Below are positions 25,263-33,680 of a DNA stretch of 64,000 nt, in pieces; position 1 is the stretch's first letter, and the number at the start of each line of letters is the position of its first letter. Origin of the DNA: Nitrincola sp048264025. GTDB taxonomy: Bacteria > Pseudomonadota > Gammaproteobacteria > Pseudomonadales > Balneatricaceae. A model generated the notes under the pieces. It was not told where the DNA came from. It did no database searches and saw only the letters and a list, made by a program, of their open reading frames with translations. The position numbers and the translations under genes were made by a program. Location of the stretch: positions 124,001 through 188,000 of the forward strand of contig NZ_JBLXDN010000002.1 in the NCBI RefSeq assembly GCF_048264025.1, read 5' to 3'.

Positions 25263-25341
25263 GTTGTCAGCTGTGGCTGGCAACAAATAACTATAAGGTA
25301 AGTCGGAACCGCTGTAGCGGATCGAGACTTAACGAGTTAAG
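25263..25341 (+). promoter_or_regulatory. Structured rplM leader, candidate L13 autoregulatory site
   Basis: Three hairpins can form. GTTGTCAGC/GCTGGCAAC (25263-25284) has a tgtg loop. TAAGTC/GACTTA encloses CCGC/GCGG (25299-25331). CTTAAC/GTTAAG (25328-25341) includes the first bases of the AAGG ribosome-binding site. The second and third share bases 25328-25331, so they exclude each other. L13 is reported to repress its own translation in Escherichia coli, and this leader is well placed for such control. Confidence 0.55.
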
Positions 25342-25353
25342 GTGAAACTACCA

Positions 25354-25785
25354 ATGAAAACTACTGTTAGCACTAAGCCAGCCGAAGTTAAACGCGACTG
25401 GTACGTTGTTGACGCAGAGGGTAAAACCCTGGGTCGTCTGGCAACTGAAATTGCACGTCGTCTGCGTGGCAAGCATAAGCCGGAATTTACACCGCATGTT
25501 GATACCGGTGATTACATTGTTGTTGTTAACGCTGAGAAGGTTCATGTAACTGGTAACAAGCGTAACGATAAAATGTACTATCGTCATACTGGATTCCCGG
25601 GTGGTCTTAAAGAAGCAAGCTTCAATAAGATGATCCAGACCTTCCCAGAGCGTACTATTGAGTTGGCTGTTAAAGGTATGTTGCCTAAAGGTCCACTGGG
25701 TCGCTCTATGTACTCCAAGCTGAAAGTCTATGCCGGCAAAGAACATCCGCATCAGGCTCAGCAACCTAAAGAACTGAATATCTAA
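25354..25785 (+). CDS. rplM: 50S ribosomal protein L13
   Basis: 143 residues from the ATG at 25354 with an AAGGTG site. An upstream GTG would add four residues not found in the family. The sequence follows L13 throughout: KRDWYVVDAEGKTLGRLATE, the HVDTGDYIVVVNAEKV segment, and the conserved MLPKGPLGR near the end. L13 is an early-assembling 23S rRNA binder. rpsI follows after 13 bases, as in nearly all gammaproteobacteria. Confidence 0.99.
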   Translation: MKTTVSTKPAEVKRDWYVVDAEGKTLGRLATEIARRLRGKHKPEFTPHVDTGDYIVVVNAEKVHVTGNKRNDKMYYRHTGFPGGLKEASFNKMIQTFPERTIELAVKGMLPKGPLGRSMYSKLKVYAGKEHPHQAQQPKELNI

Positions 25786-25798
25786 GGGGAAGGCGAAT

Positions 25799-26191
25799 AT
25801 GTCTACTACTCAGTATTACGGCACAGGCCGTCGTAAAACCTCTACTGCACGCGTATTTTTGCGCCCAGGTACTGGTAAAGTCACCATCAATCAGCGCACC
25901 ATGGAAAACTACTTTGGTCGTGAAACAGCTCGCATGATCGTGATGCAGCCGCTGGAATTGACTGGCAATAAAGATAAGTTTGATCTCTATGTTACTGTCG
26001 CTGGTGGCGGTGGTTTCGGTCAGGCTGGCGCAATCCGTCACGGTATTACCCGTGCACTGATGGAATATGATGAAACGCTGCGTCCAGTACTGCGTGAAGC
26101 TGGTTTTGTTACCCGTGATTCACGTATGGTTGAGCGTAAGAAAGTGGGTCTGCGTAAAGCACGTAAACGTCCACAGTTCTCCAAACGTTAA
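25799..26191 (+). CDS. rpsI: 30S ribosomal protein S9
   Basis: 130 residues. The N-terminal YYGTGRRKTSTARVFLRPG, the central GGGGFGQAGAIRHGI, and the basic C-terminal tail ending RKARKRPQFSKR are all diagnostic of S9, whose tail reaches the P-site tRNA. It is the second gene of the rplM-rpsI operon and is closed by a strong terminator. Confidence 0.99.
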   Translation: MSTTQYYGTGRRKTSTARVFLRPGTGKVTINQRTMENYFGRETARMIVMQPLELTGNKDKFDLYVTVAGGGGFGQAGAIRHGITRALMEYDETLRPVLREAGFVTRDSRMVERKKVGLRKARKRPQFSKR

Positions 26192-26214
26192 GTTTCAGCC
26201 ACTTCGGTTGTCCA

Positions 26215-26247
26215 AAAAACCCGGTCTGCACAACAGTCCGGGTTTTT
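26215..26247 (+). terminator. Rho-independent terminator after rpsI
   Basis: aaacccgg and ccgggttt arms flank a loop of about 14 bases, part of which can also pair (ctg/cag). A five-T run follows, 23 bases after the rpsI stop. Confidence 0.88.
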
Positions 26248-26426
26248 GTGTTTTACGGTATTATAAGAAGCAATAGGCATAAGGTCGGTAGGTTTTTACC
26301 TTGTATAAATTGTGTATTTTCTTTAATATTTGCGCCATTTGAAGAATTCAATTCTTGGGTTTAATGACTGGCGGCTGAGTTGAGTAATTTTTGCTCAGCA
26401 AGGCTGAATGAGTGGAGATAAAATTA

Positions 26427-27023
26427 ATGAGCAATGACGGCGTGAATAAAGGTCGGCGTCGGCTTCTCTTAGGTGCCACATCTGCATTGGGCGCAGTGGG
26501 TGCTGTTGGAGTCGCTGTGCCGTTTGTAGCGTCCTGGAATCCGAGTGCTAAAGCTAGAGCAGCGGGTGCACCTGTCCGCGCTGATGTGAGCAAGCTGGAA
26601 CCGGGTCAGCAGATGATTGTTGAGTGGCGTGGGCGTCCGGTCTGGATTGTTCGCCGTACTGAAGAGGCGATGGGAAGTCTGGCGTCATTGAATGAACGTC
26701 TTGCTGATCCTGAGTCCAATCGTTCAGAGCAGCCTGATTATATTCCCAAGACACCTGAGCGCGCTTTGCGTCCAGACTATGCTGTGTTGATTGGTATTTG
26801 TACGCATTTGGGTTGTTCACCAACGTATCGTCCGGAAGTTGCACCCGCTGATTTGGGTGAAAACTGGCTAGGCGGTTTCTTCTGTCCATGCCATGGTTCG
26901 CGTTTCGACCTGTCAGGTCGTGTGTACCGTGCGCAGCCAGCACCAACCAATCTGGTTATCCCACCCCATGCGTATCTGGATGATAACACCCTGATAATTG
27001 GTATAGATCCGGAGGATGTATAA
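26427..27023 (+). CDS. petA: Ubiquinol-cytochrome c reductase, Rieske iron-sulfur subunit
   Basis: 198 residues from the ATG at 26427, with GGAG nine bases upstream. A twin-arginine signal-anchor is present (RRR at 10-12, hydrophobic helix to about 36), as expected for a cofactor-containing Tat substrate. The 2Fe-2S ligands are in CTHLGC (125-130) and CPCH (153-156). The protein passes electrons from quinol to cytochrome c1 in the bc1 complex. Its stop overlaps the petB start by one base. Confidence 0.98.
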   Translation: MSNDGVNKGRRRLLLGATSALGAVGAVGVAVPFVASWNPSAKARAAGAPVRADVSKLEPGQQMIVEWRGRPVWIVRRTEEAMGSLASLNERLADPESNRSEQPDYIPKTPERALRPDYAVLIGICTHLGCSPTYRPEVAPADLGENWLGGFFCPCHGSRFDLSGRVYRAQPAPTNLVIPPHAYLDDNTLIIGIDPEDV

Positions 27024-28279
27024 TGGCTGGTCATCGTAATAAAGGTAATCCGGGCTTGATGGGATGGATCGATGATCGTTTCCCTGCAACAGCCATGTGG
27101 GAAGACCATCTTTCCAAATACTATGCACCGAAGAACTTTAACTTTTGGTATTTCTTTGGCTCGTTGGCTCTGTTGGTTCTGGTTAACCAGATAGTGACCG
27201 GCATCTGGCTGACAATGAGCTATAACCCTTCAGCTGAGGGTGCATTTGCGTCGTTGGAATACATCATGCGTGATGTAGAGTATGGCTGGTTGTTGCGTTA
27301 CATGCATTCTACCGGTGCCTCCGCATTCTTCGTGGTTGTTTATCTGCACATGTTCCGTGGCATGATGTATGGCTCTTACCGCAAGCCGCGTGAATTGGTG
27401 TGGATTTTCGGTATGACGATCTATCTGGCTTTGATGGCTGAAGCTTTCATGGGTTATTTGCTGCCTTGGGGGCAGATGTCCTATTGGGGTGCTCAGGTTA
27501 TCATCTCTCTATTCGGTGCGATTCCAGTCATAGGCCCTGATCTGCAGCAATGGATTCGTGGTGACTACCTGATTTCTGGTATTACTCTGAACCGTTTCTT
27601 TGCACTGCATGTGGTTGCTCTGCCGATTGTACTGTTGGCTTTGGTTGTTTTGCACATTCTTGCCCTGCATGAAGTGGGTTCAAATAACCCGGATGGTATT
27701 GAAATCAAGGATAATCTTGATGAAAACGGTATACCCAAAGACGGTATCCCTTTCCACCCGTATTATTCTGTGAAAGATCTGGTGGGTGTGGGCGTGTTCC
27801 TGTTTGTTTTCTCTGTTGTAGTCTTCTGGTTCCCGGAAGGGGGTGGATACTTCATTGAAAAGCCAAACTTTGAACCTGCAAACGCACTGAAGACGCCAGA
27901 CCATATCGCGCCGGTTTGGTACTTCACTGCTTTCTACGCGATGTTGCGTGCCGTGACCTTCAGTCTGTTTGGTCTGGATGCGAAATTCTGGGGTGTTGTG
28001 GTCATGGGTGCGGCGATTGCCATACTCTTTGTACTGCCCTGGTTGGATCGCAGCCCGGTAAAATCGATGCGCTATAAAGGCTGGATCAGTAAAGTGTTCC
28101 TGGCAATACTGGCCGTTAGTTTTGTGATTCTGAGTGTGCTGGGCGTGCTGCCTGCGACTGATGCGCGAACGACTGTAGCTCAGATCTGTACAGTGCTGTA
28201 TTTCGCTTATTTCCTTCTGATGCCTTTCTACACCAGAATGGAAAGCACTAAACCGGTTCCGCAAAGGGTGACAGGCTGA
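27023..28279 (+). CDS. petB: Ubiquinol-cytochrome c reductase, cytochrome b subunit
   Basis: 418 residues, a full-length bc1-type cytochrome b with both the N-terminal four-helix heme domain and the C-terminal helices. Heme-ligand histidines lie in LRYMHSTGASAFF and in FFALHVVALP. The Qo-site PEWY-type motif is degenerate here: the region reads PDHIAPVWYFTAFYAMLR. It has a GGAGG site and overlaps the petA stop, with a one-base overlap into petC as well. Confidence 0.97.
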   Translation: MAGHRNKGNPGLMGWIDDRFPATAMWEDHLSKYYAPKNFNFWYFFGSLALLVLVNQIVTGIWLTMSYNPSAEGAFASLEYIMRDVEYGWLLRYMHSTGASAFFVVVYLHMFRGMMYGSYRKPRELVWIFGMTIYLALMAEAFMGYLLPWGQMSYWGAQVIISLFGAIPVIGPDLQQWIRGDYLISGITLNRFFALHVVALPIVLLALVVLHILALHEVGSNNPDGIEIKDNLDENGIPKDGIPFHPYYSVKDLVGVGVFLFVFSVVVFWFPEGGGYFIEKPNFEPANALKTPDHIAPVWYFTAFYAMLRAVTFSLFGLDAKFWGVVVMGAAIAILFVLPWLDRSPVKSMRYKGWISKVFLAILAVSFVILSVLGVLPATDARTTVAQICTVLYFAYFLLMPFYTRMESTKPVPQRVTG

Positions 28280-29055
28280 TGAAAAAATATCTATTTGCAT
28301 TATTGATGGTATGTTTCCCGGTTTTGGCTTTAGCGGCTGGCGGCGCAACCTACCCGATGGACTCATTCAAGGCTGACCTGCGTAATCAGGAATCCTTACA
28401 ACGCGGTATGGCGCTGTTTGTTAACCGCTGTATGGGTTGTCACTCCATGGAATATCAGCGTTTTGCTCGTACGGGTGAAGATATAGGTATTCCTGAAGAT
28501 CTGATGGAAGACTATCTGATCCTGGGAAATCATGGCGTTAACGACCAGATGACCATCTCTATGGACAAGGATGATGCTGAGGGTTGGTTTGGTGCACCGC
28601 CACCGGATCTGTCGCTGGAAACACGTCTTCGTGGTGGTGAATGGGTGTATAATTACCTGCGTACCTTCTACCGTGATGATGCAGCGCGCTTTGGCGTCAA
28701 TAACGCCGTATTCACAGATGTCGGTATGCCGAATGTGCTGGAAGACCTTCAGGGTGTTGTAGTGAATCATTGCAGCCATGAAGATCTTGTGGCCCATGGT
28801 GGATTTTCAGGTACGCTGGATCCACTGACAGGTACCCGTAGTGGTCAGTGTTTGCAGGTTCAGCCAGGAACAGGCAGTATGTCTGTAGCCGAATTTGATC
28901 AGGCGATATATGACCTGACCAACTACATGACCTATGTGGGTGAGCCATCTAAACTCCAGGCGCATCGTATTGGTACTTATGTGCTGATCTTCTTAGCTAT
29001 ATTCACTTTTGTTGCTTACCTGCTGAAACGTGAGTATTGGAGAGATATACATTAA
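28279..29055 (+). CDS. petC: Ubiquinol-cytochrome c reductase, cytochrome c1 subunit
   Basis: 258 residues with a Sec signal peptide (1-20, cleaved near ALAA). The single c-type heme motif is CMGCH (51-55). The distal methionine is probably in DVGMPNVL, and a C-terminal membrane anchor spans about residues 230-250. It completes the petABC operon of the respiratory bc1 complex. A strong terminator follows 24 bases later. Confidence 0.97.
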   Translation: MKKYLFALLMVCFPVLALAAGGATYPMDSFKADLRNQESLQRGMALFVNRCMGCHSMEYQRFARTGEDIGIPEDLMEDYLILGNHGVNDQMTISMDKDDAEGWFGAPPPDLSLETRLRGGEWVYNYLRTFYRDDAARFGVNNAVFTDVGMPNVLEDLQGVVVNHCSHEDLVAHGGFSGTLDPLTGTRSGQCLQVQPGTGSMSVAEFDQAIYDLTNYMTYVGEPSKLQAHRIGTYVLIFLAIFTFVAYLLKREYWRDIH

Positions 29056-29079
29056 GCTTGAATTTATTCAAGTTACGCC

Positions 29080-29116
29080 AGCTACGCGGCCATTTTGGTC
29101 GCGTAGCTTTTTGTTT
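29080..29116 (+). terminator. Rho-independent terminator after petC
   Basis: AGCTACGCG and CGCGTAGCT pair perfectly (29080-29088 with 29100-29108) around an 11-base loop, followed by ttttt. It separates petABC from sspAB. Confidence 0.93.
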
Positions 29117-29145
29117 TTTGATCCCTGTAACAAAGAGGTACCTCA

Positions 29146-29778
29146 ATGGGAGTGGTAGCAAAACGTTCTTCCATGACTTTCTTTTCAGATGGTGATGACC
29201 ATTACAGCCATCGTGTACGTATTGTACTGGCTGAGAAGGGTGTAGCAGTTGATATTGTCGACTGCAAAATTGATGATATGCCTGAAGATGTGGCAGGGCT
29301 GAATCCATACAATACTCTGCCCACCTTGCTGGACAGAGATCTTGTGTTGTATGAGCCGGGTGTAATGATGGAGTACCTCGATGAGCGTTTTCCTCATCCG
29401 CCACTGTTGCCGGTATATCCTGTTGCCCGCGCGGATAGTCGACTGTATATCTATCGAATTCAGCGCGACTGGTGTGGCTATGCCGATACCATTCTGACCG
29501 GTACGGCTGATCCTGAGCAGATAGAGTATTGCCGTAAAGAGTTGCGCGATAGCCTAGTTTCTATATCGCCAATCTTTACTGAAAAGCCCTACTTCATGAG
29601 CGATGAATTCACTTTGGTGGATTGCTGTATAGCTCCGCTGTTGTGGCGTTTGCCGGTGATGGGTATCGAACTGCCTCAGGCGCAGTCTGGCCCGTTATTG
29701 TCGTACATGAAGCGCATTTTTGAACGTGAATCTTTTCAGGCCAGCTTGTCTGAAGCTGAAAAAGAGATGCGGGACTGA
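29146..29778 (+). CDS. sspA: Stringent starvation protein A
   Basis: 210 residues with the glutathione S-transferase fold: an N-terminal thioredoxin-like half (TFFSDGDDHYSHRVRIVLAEKG) and an all-helical C-terminal half. SspA binds RNA polymerase and affects stationary-phase and acid-stress transcription in Escherichia coli; it is not an active GST. The sspA-sspB pair next to the L13/S9 and bc1 genes is the usual order. sspB starts 33 bases downstream. Confidence 0.96.
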   Translation: MGVVAKRSSMTFFSDGDDHYSHRVRIVLAEKGVAVDIVDCKIDDMPEDVAGLNPYNTLPTLLDRDLVLYEPGVMMEYLDERFPHPPLLPVYPVARADSRLYIYRIQRDWCGYADTILTGTADPEQIEYCRKELRDSLVSISPIFTEKPYFMSDEFTLVDCCIAPLLWRLPVMGIELPQAQSGPLLSYMKRIFERESFQASLSEAEKEMRD

Positions 29779-29811
29779 TAAAACCAAATTACCAGAGGTG
29801 TTGAACTTTTC

Positions 29812-30264
29812 ATGAGCATGACGCCAAGCCGCTCCTATCTGCTGAGTGCATTGCACCAGTGGATTACGGATAATGATCTCACGCCCTATCTGGCTGTGGA
29901 TGCTAGAGTGCAGGGTGTAATGGTTCCTGAGCAATTCACGCTGGATGATCAGTTGGTGTTGAATATCAGCTATTCTGCTGTGCAGCAGTTGTCCATTGAT
30001 CAGGACGGTGTGTCTTTCAATGCGCGTTTTGGCGGCGTGCCAATGAATATCTTTGTCCCGCTGGCGGCTATTCTGGCAATTTATGCCAGGGAGAATGGCC
30101 AGGGGATGGGGTTTGGCATGGAGCCGGGTGCTGAGGAGTTAATGCAGCTGGCTGAGCAGCAGCCACCAGAAGATTCACCACCCACACCAAGTGGCCCAGT
30201 CTCTGTGAGTAGTAAAAAAGGCGCGGGCAGCAAGTCTAGAACAACACTTAAGGTGGTTAAGTAA
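29812..30264 (+). CDS. sspB: ClpXP adaptor, stringent starvation protein B
   Basis: 150 residues. A folded N-terminal domain of about 110 residues (YLLSALHQWITDNDLTPYLAVDA) binds SsrA-tagged proteins. A flexible acidic, Pro/Ser-rich linker follows. The extreme C-terminus LKVVK is the ClpX-docking motif. It delivers tagged substrates to ClpXP. Confidence 0.96.
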   Translation: MSMTPSRSYLLSALHQWITDNDLTPYLAVDARVQGVMVPEQFTLDDQLVLNISYSAVQQLSIDQDGVSFNARFGGVPMNIFVPLAAILAIYARENGQGMGFGMEPGAEELMQLAEQQPPEDSPPTPSGPVSVSSKKGAGSKSRTTLKVVK

Positions 30265-30272
30265 GTCCTCTA

Positions 30273-30308
30273 ATACAGCAGCCATTGACTAAGTCTTGGC
30301 TGCTGTAT
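30273..30308. terminator. Hairpin between convergent sspB and yraP-like genes
   Basis: ATACAGCAGCCA and TGGCTGCTGTAT form a perfect 12-bp stem with a 12-base loop. It fills the gap between the two convergent stop codons and probably serves both. T runs are short on both sides. Confidence 0.7.
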
Positions 30309-30312
30309 GCTT

Positions 30313-30879
30313 TCAGATGTATTCGAATACCTTCACTATCCGGTTGACGCCGACTATATTACGAACGACCTCGACAGCGAGATCGCCTTCCTGATTTGTG
30401 ACCAGCCCCATCAGAAACACAGTGCCATTTTCAGATACGACTTTGATACGCATGCCGTTGGTGCTCTTGTCAGCCAGTAATTGAGCCTTGACGCGCCCGG
30501 TTAGGTAGGTGTCATTGGCACGGATCATCATCGAGGTGGGTCCGGAAATTTCTAATTCATTGTGTATTTTGCGCACTTCGCGGAGTTGGTTAACAACCTC
30601 TGTGGCTTCATTTTTGGTGCGGTCATCGGGCACCTGGCCTGTCAGCAGTACCTGGCCGTTAAAGCTGGTAACGTTGATGTTAGACTGAGAGAGCGCCTGC
30701 GAGCCTTTATTGATATTTACTTTGGCTTTGAATTCAATGCTGTTGTCTTCGATGTAGCTGCCTATTGTCCGACGGCCTTCATTTTCTTCGATGGGTGTTT
30801 CGCGGGTTGAGCTGACCAGTGTAGAACATCCACTAAGAATGAACAGGCAGGTGAAGAGTGCAAAAATAAGCTTTTTCAT
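30313..30879 (-). CDS. dolP: BON-domain outer-membrane lipoprotein, YraP/DolP type
   Basis: 188 residues. The lipoprotein signal ends in LSGC, with lipidated Cys18. Two BON domains follow, roughly residues 45-115 and 120-188, each with the conserved glycine in a VLLTGQVPD or VFLMGLVTN strand. In Escherichia coli DolP (YraP) protects outer-membrane integrity and localises to division sites. The neighbourhood lpoA-yraN-diaA-yraP is the same as in Escherichia coli. It follows diaA with a 3-base gap. Confidence 0.93.
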   Translation of the reverse strand: MKKLIFALFTCLFILSGCSTLVSSTRETPIEENEGRRTIGSYIEDNSIEFKAKVNINKGSQALSQSNINVTSFNGQVLLTGQVPDDRTKNEATEVVNQLREVRKIHNELEISGPTSMMIRANDTYLTGRVKAQLLADKSTNGMRIKVVSENGTVFLMGLVTNQEGDLAVEVVRNIVGVNRIVKVFEYI

Positions 30880-30882
30880 CGA

Positions 30883-31470
30883 TCAGGCTCCAAAAAGTTG
30901 AAAGTCAATCAAGTCGGTTAGACTATGTAATACCAGCAGTTGTGCGTGGTGTACCAGTGCTTCATCAGTACTGGGTACACAGATTTCAGTTTCATCCGGT
31001 CTGAGTAGTGCAGTCATGTTACCACCATCTCCACCCGTAAGGGCTATGACGCTCATCTCACGATCATGGGCCGCCTGGATGGCCTGTACCAGGCTGGCTG
31101 AGCGACCATTGGCTGATATCGCCAGCAATATATCTCCCGGCATGCCTATCGCCCGGATCTGCTTGGAATAAATATCGGCAAAGCCACTGTCTTCAGCGAT
31201 GGCGCTGATGGCAGCGCTATCTGCATTTAATGTGACCACTGGTAATCCAGGGCGTTCCTGGCGAAAGCGGTTAATTAACAGGCTGCCAAAATGTTGTGCC
31301 AGTGCACCGGAGGCGCCGTTCCCGGCGCTCAGTATTTTATGCTCAGTGATCAGGCACTGGAGAATCAGTTCACTGGCTGTTGCGATGACCGGTGTAAACT
31401 GCTCAATCGTCTGGGCGTTGACTTCCATTGATTGATGAAACTGGCGAATAATACGGTCTTCAAGTTCCAT
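30883..31470 (-). CDS. diaA: DnaA initiator-associating protein DiaA (SIS domain)
   Basis: 195 residues with a single SIS sugar-isomerase domain (GNGASGALAQHFGSLL near residue 50, then LLAISANGRSASLVQAI). DiaA tetramers bind DnaA and promote ordered replication initiation. The related GmhA phosphoheptose isomerase is similar in sequence. The yraN-diaA-yraP context favours DiaA. Confidence 0.9.
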   Translation of the reverse strand: MELEDRIIRQFHQSMEVNAQTIEQFTPVIATASELILQCLITEHKILSAGNGASGALAQHFGSLLINRFRQERPGLPVVTLNADSAAISAIAEDSGFADIYSKQIRAIGMPGDILLAISANGRSASLVQAIQAAHDREMSVIALTGGDGGNMTALLRPDETEICVPSTDEALVHHAQLLVLHSLTDLIDFQLFGA

Positions 31471-31493
31471 GGTACGGTTCCAGCTTGATGGCT

Positions 31494-31844
31494 TCAGTTC
31501 TGAAAGGCGTTACGATACCACAAAGGTTCGTTGTTGCCTTCAAATGCAATGACATCAAAGCGACAGGGGTGTTTGGCCCAGCCGGGATTTCCAGCCAGAA
31601 AAAACCGTGCAGCCTGAAGTAGTTTGCGTTGTTTGCGCCAGTCAACTGAAGCCGCGGCACCACCGTATAGGCTGTACTTCCTGTGCCTGACTTCAATAAA
31701 AACCAGGTGAGGGCCGTCAGTCATAATCAGGTCAATTTCGCCTAGACGGCAGCGCAGGTTACGCTGTATCAATTGCAATCCCTGGGCTGTTAGCCAGGTT
31801 TCTGCATTACGTTCGGCTTCCTTGCCGATAGTTTGTCTGTCCAT
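31494..31844 (-). CDS. YraN family protein (UPF0102, endonuclease-like fold)
   Basis: 116 residues. The conserved GEIDLIM and VFIEVRHR segments match the PD-(D/E)xK-type core of the UPF0102 family. The biological role is not established. It lies 3 bases after lpoA and 23 before diaA, so it belongs to the lpoA operon. Confidence 0.92.
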   Translation of the reverse strand: MDRQTIGKEAERNAETWLTAQGLQLIQRNLRCRLGEIDLIMTDGPHLVFIEVRHRKYSLYGGAAASVDWRKQRKLLQAARFFLAGNPGWAKHPCRFDVIAFEGNNEPLWYRNAFQN

Positions 31845-31847
31845 GAG

Positions 31848-33647
31848 TTACTCCGTAATGAGTTGAGGTTCTCCATTTACAAATTCTGCCCAGACCAGTG
31901 CTCTGCTCAACCTGCGATTGGGGCCAAGTTGCAGATTGCCGGTTTCTCCGGCGAGTATGCCATCCTGGCTCAGTAATGTCGGTAGATTCTGGCTGATTAA
32001 ATAGGCGTCAGCACCCAGGGCATAGAGTTTGCCGAGATCTGTGTCGGCATTATCACGTAATTCAAGCAGTTGAAGGCGCGTGGGGCTGGGTTCGGCAATT
32101 CTCCAGGGTAAATCCACAAAAGTGATGCCATTCAGGTCCGTGTCTCTGGATGCGCTGGCGTTGCCTTCGTACACCTGAGATGTAGCCATGACTGGAATGG
32201 CTCCAGCAAAGTGATACATCAGCATCGGACGGATCAAGCGGGCATCTCCAGCCTCTGCCGCCATGAAAATGACATCCGTTTCATGTCTGACATTAACGCT
32301 CATGCCGCTACGGGAACGATTCGGCATGGTGCGGGCTATTTCAGGATCCTGAAGCAGGAGTTCTCTAACTTGTTCGCTGTTGCTTTGAGTGGCCTTGAAG
32401 CCGAGTGTGGCGCGGATAAAGCCGCCGCGCTGCTCATACTCTTCACGAATCAGTTGTTCAAAGCGCTGTCCTGAACGGGTGTCGCTGTGAATGATCATGG
32501 CATTATGGTAGCCCATATCCAAGGCTTTCTGAACCAATGCAAGGGCTTCATGATCACTGGATAGGTCAAGTTGCAGGGGAGGGTTGTTACCCTCCAGTGC
32601 TGGGTTCAATGCCAGAACGGTGATCGGGTGTTCCGGATAATCGGCCAGTTGATTGACAAAACTGCGTTCCAGGGGACCCACAATAAAATTGGCACCTTGT
32701 GTTCTGGCGGCATAAAACAGCTGTTCGGGCGTGTGTATCTCGGTACTGTTAAGTAAAACGAGTTCTGTGTCCGATGAGCCGGCAGCTTGCATTGCTGTAA
32801 CATAGCCTTCGGTAATGATGCGGGCTATATTTGCCAACTCACCTGTCATAGGCAAGAGCAGGGCGGTGCGTTGGATGCCTGCCGTTGGAAGTTGTATGGG
32901 TGAAAGCTCTGTGGCAATCAGTGCATCGGGATCCTGCGGTGGTAATTCGGCCGCCGGATGTTGATCCCAGAGAAGCTGCCAGTCGAACAGTTTTTCCTGT
33001 TGTTCGCCAAAATCAGTTATGCCGGCAACTGCAGACGCACGTTCAAACCAACCCTGTTCTGTGTAGTTGTTGCCTCTATTATCTGTAGCACTGTTCAATT
33101 GGGCATTGCTGGCAGACGTCAGTAGACCCCATATCTGTGTGTGCAGCATTTGGCGAATATTCTGCTCAGTTGTCATCTGACTGGCAGCAATTAGTTCGCG
33201 GGCAGCATTGATGTAATCCTGTTGGTTTGAAAAGGCTTCAGCACGAAGCTGGTTGAGCTGTATAACCTGTTCGTTGGTCAGTTGAGGAGGGAGCTGACGG
33301 AAATCCAGAGAGTCGAGTGCTTGAGCGGACTTGTTGTTCTGTAATAATAGTTTGGCCTGCAGGCTGGCAATATCCAGTCCCAATTGCGGCGGAAGTCTGC
33401 GTTTGTCGATGCTTTCCAGTATACTCACGGCTGTGTCGATTTGCTGATCTTCGACGAGCAGTCGTGCCGCTTCAAGTTTCAGTGTGGCCGCCTGTTCGGG
33501 GCCTGCACGCTGTGCGGATGTCAGTAGCTGCTGTACATCTGCATTGTCGGCTACGGAGGGTAGGGTTGTTGTTGGTCTGGTACCGCAGGCCGAGAGCAGC
33601 AGTAAAGTCAGTATTAGGCATAAAAGCAGGCCTAGTTGCTTTGTCAT
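31848..33647 (-). CDS. lpoA: Penicillin-binding protein activator LpoA
   Basis: 599 residues. The lipoprotein signal ends in LLSAC, with lipidated Cys21. An N-terminal TPR-like helical half is followed by a C-terminal half with a type-1 periplasmic-binding-protein fold (about 255-590; TALLLPMTGELANIARIITEG opens it). LpoA sits in the outer membrane and activates the transpeptidase of PBP1A. It is divergent from rsmI with a 33-bp gap, as in Escherichia coli. Confidence 0.94.
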   Translation of the reverse strand: MTKQLGLLLCLILTLLLLSACGTRPTTTLPSVADNADVQQLLTSAQRAGPEQAATLKLEAARLLVEDQQIDTAVSILESIDKRRLPPQLGLDIASLQAKLLLQNNKSAQALDSLDFRQLPPQLTNEQVIQLNQLRAEAFSNQQDYINAARELIAASQMTTEQNIRQMLHTQIWGLLTSASNAQLNSATDNRGNNYTEQGWFERASAVAGITDFGEQQEKLFDWQLLWDQHPAAELPPQDPDALIATELSPIQLPTAGIQRTALLLPMTGELANIARIITEGYVTAMQAAGSSDTELVLLNSTEIHTPEQLFYAARTQGANFIVGPLERSFVNQLADYPEHPITVLALNPALEGNNPPLQLDLSSDHEALALVQKALDMGYHNAMIIHSDTRSGQRFEQLIREEYEQRGGFIRATLGFKATQSNSEQVRELLLQDPEIARTMPNRSRSGMSVNVRHETDVIFMAAEAGDARLIRPMLMYHFAGAIPVMATSQVYEGNASASRDTDLNGITFVDLPWRIAEPSPTRLQLLELRDNADTDLGKLYALGADAYLISQNLPTLLSQDGILAGETGNLQLGPNRRLSRALVWAEFVNGEPQLITE

Positions 33648-33680
33648 AAACTCATCAATCCTTAAAAGAGAATAACCTTC

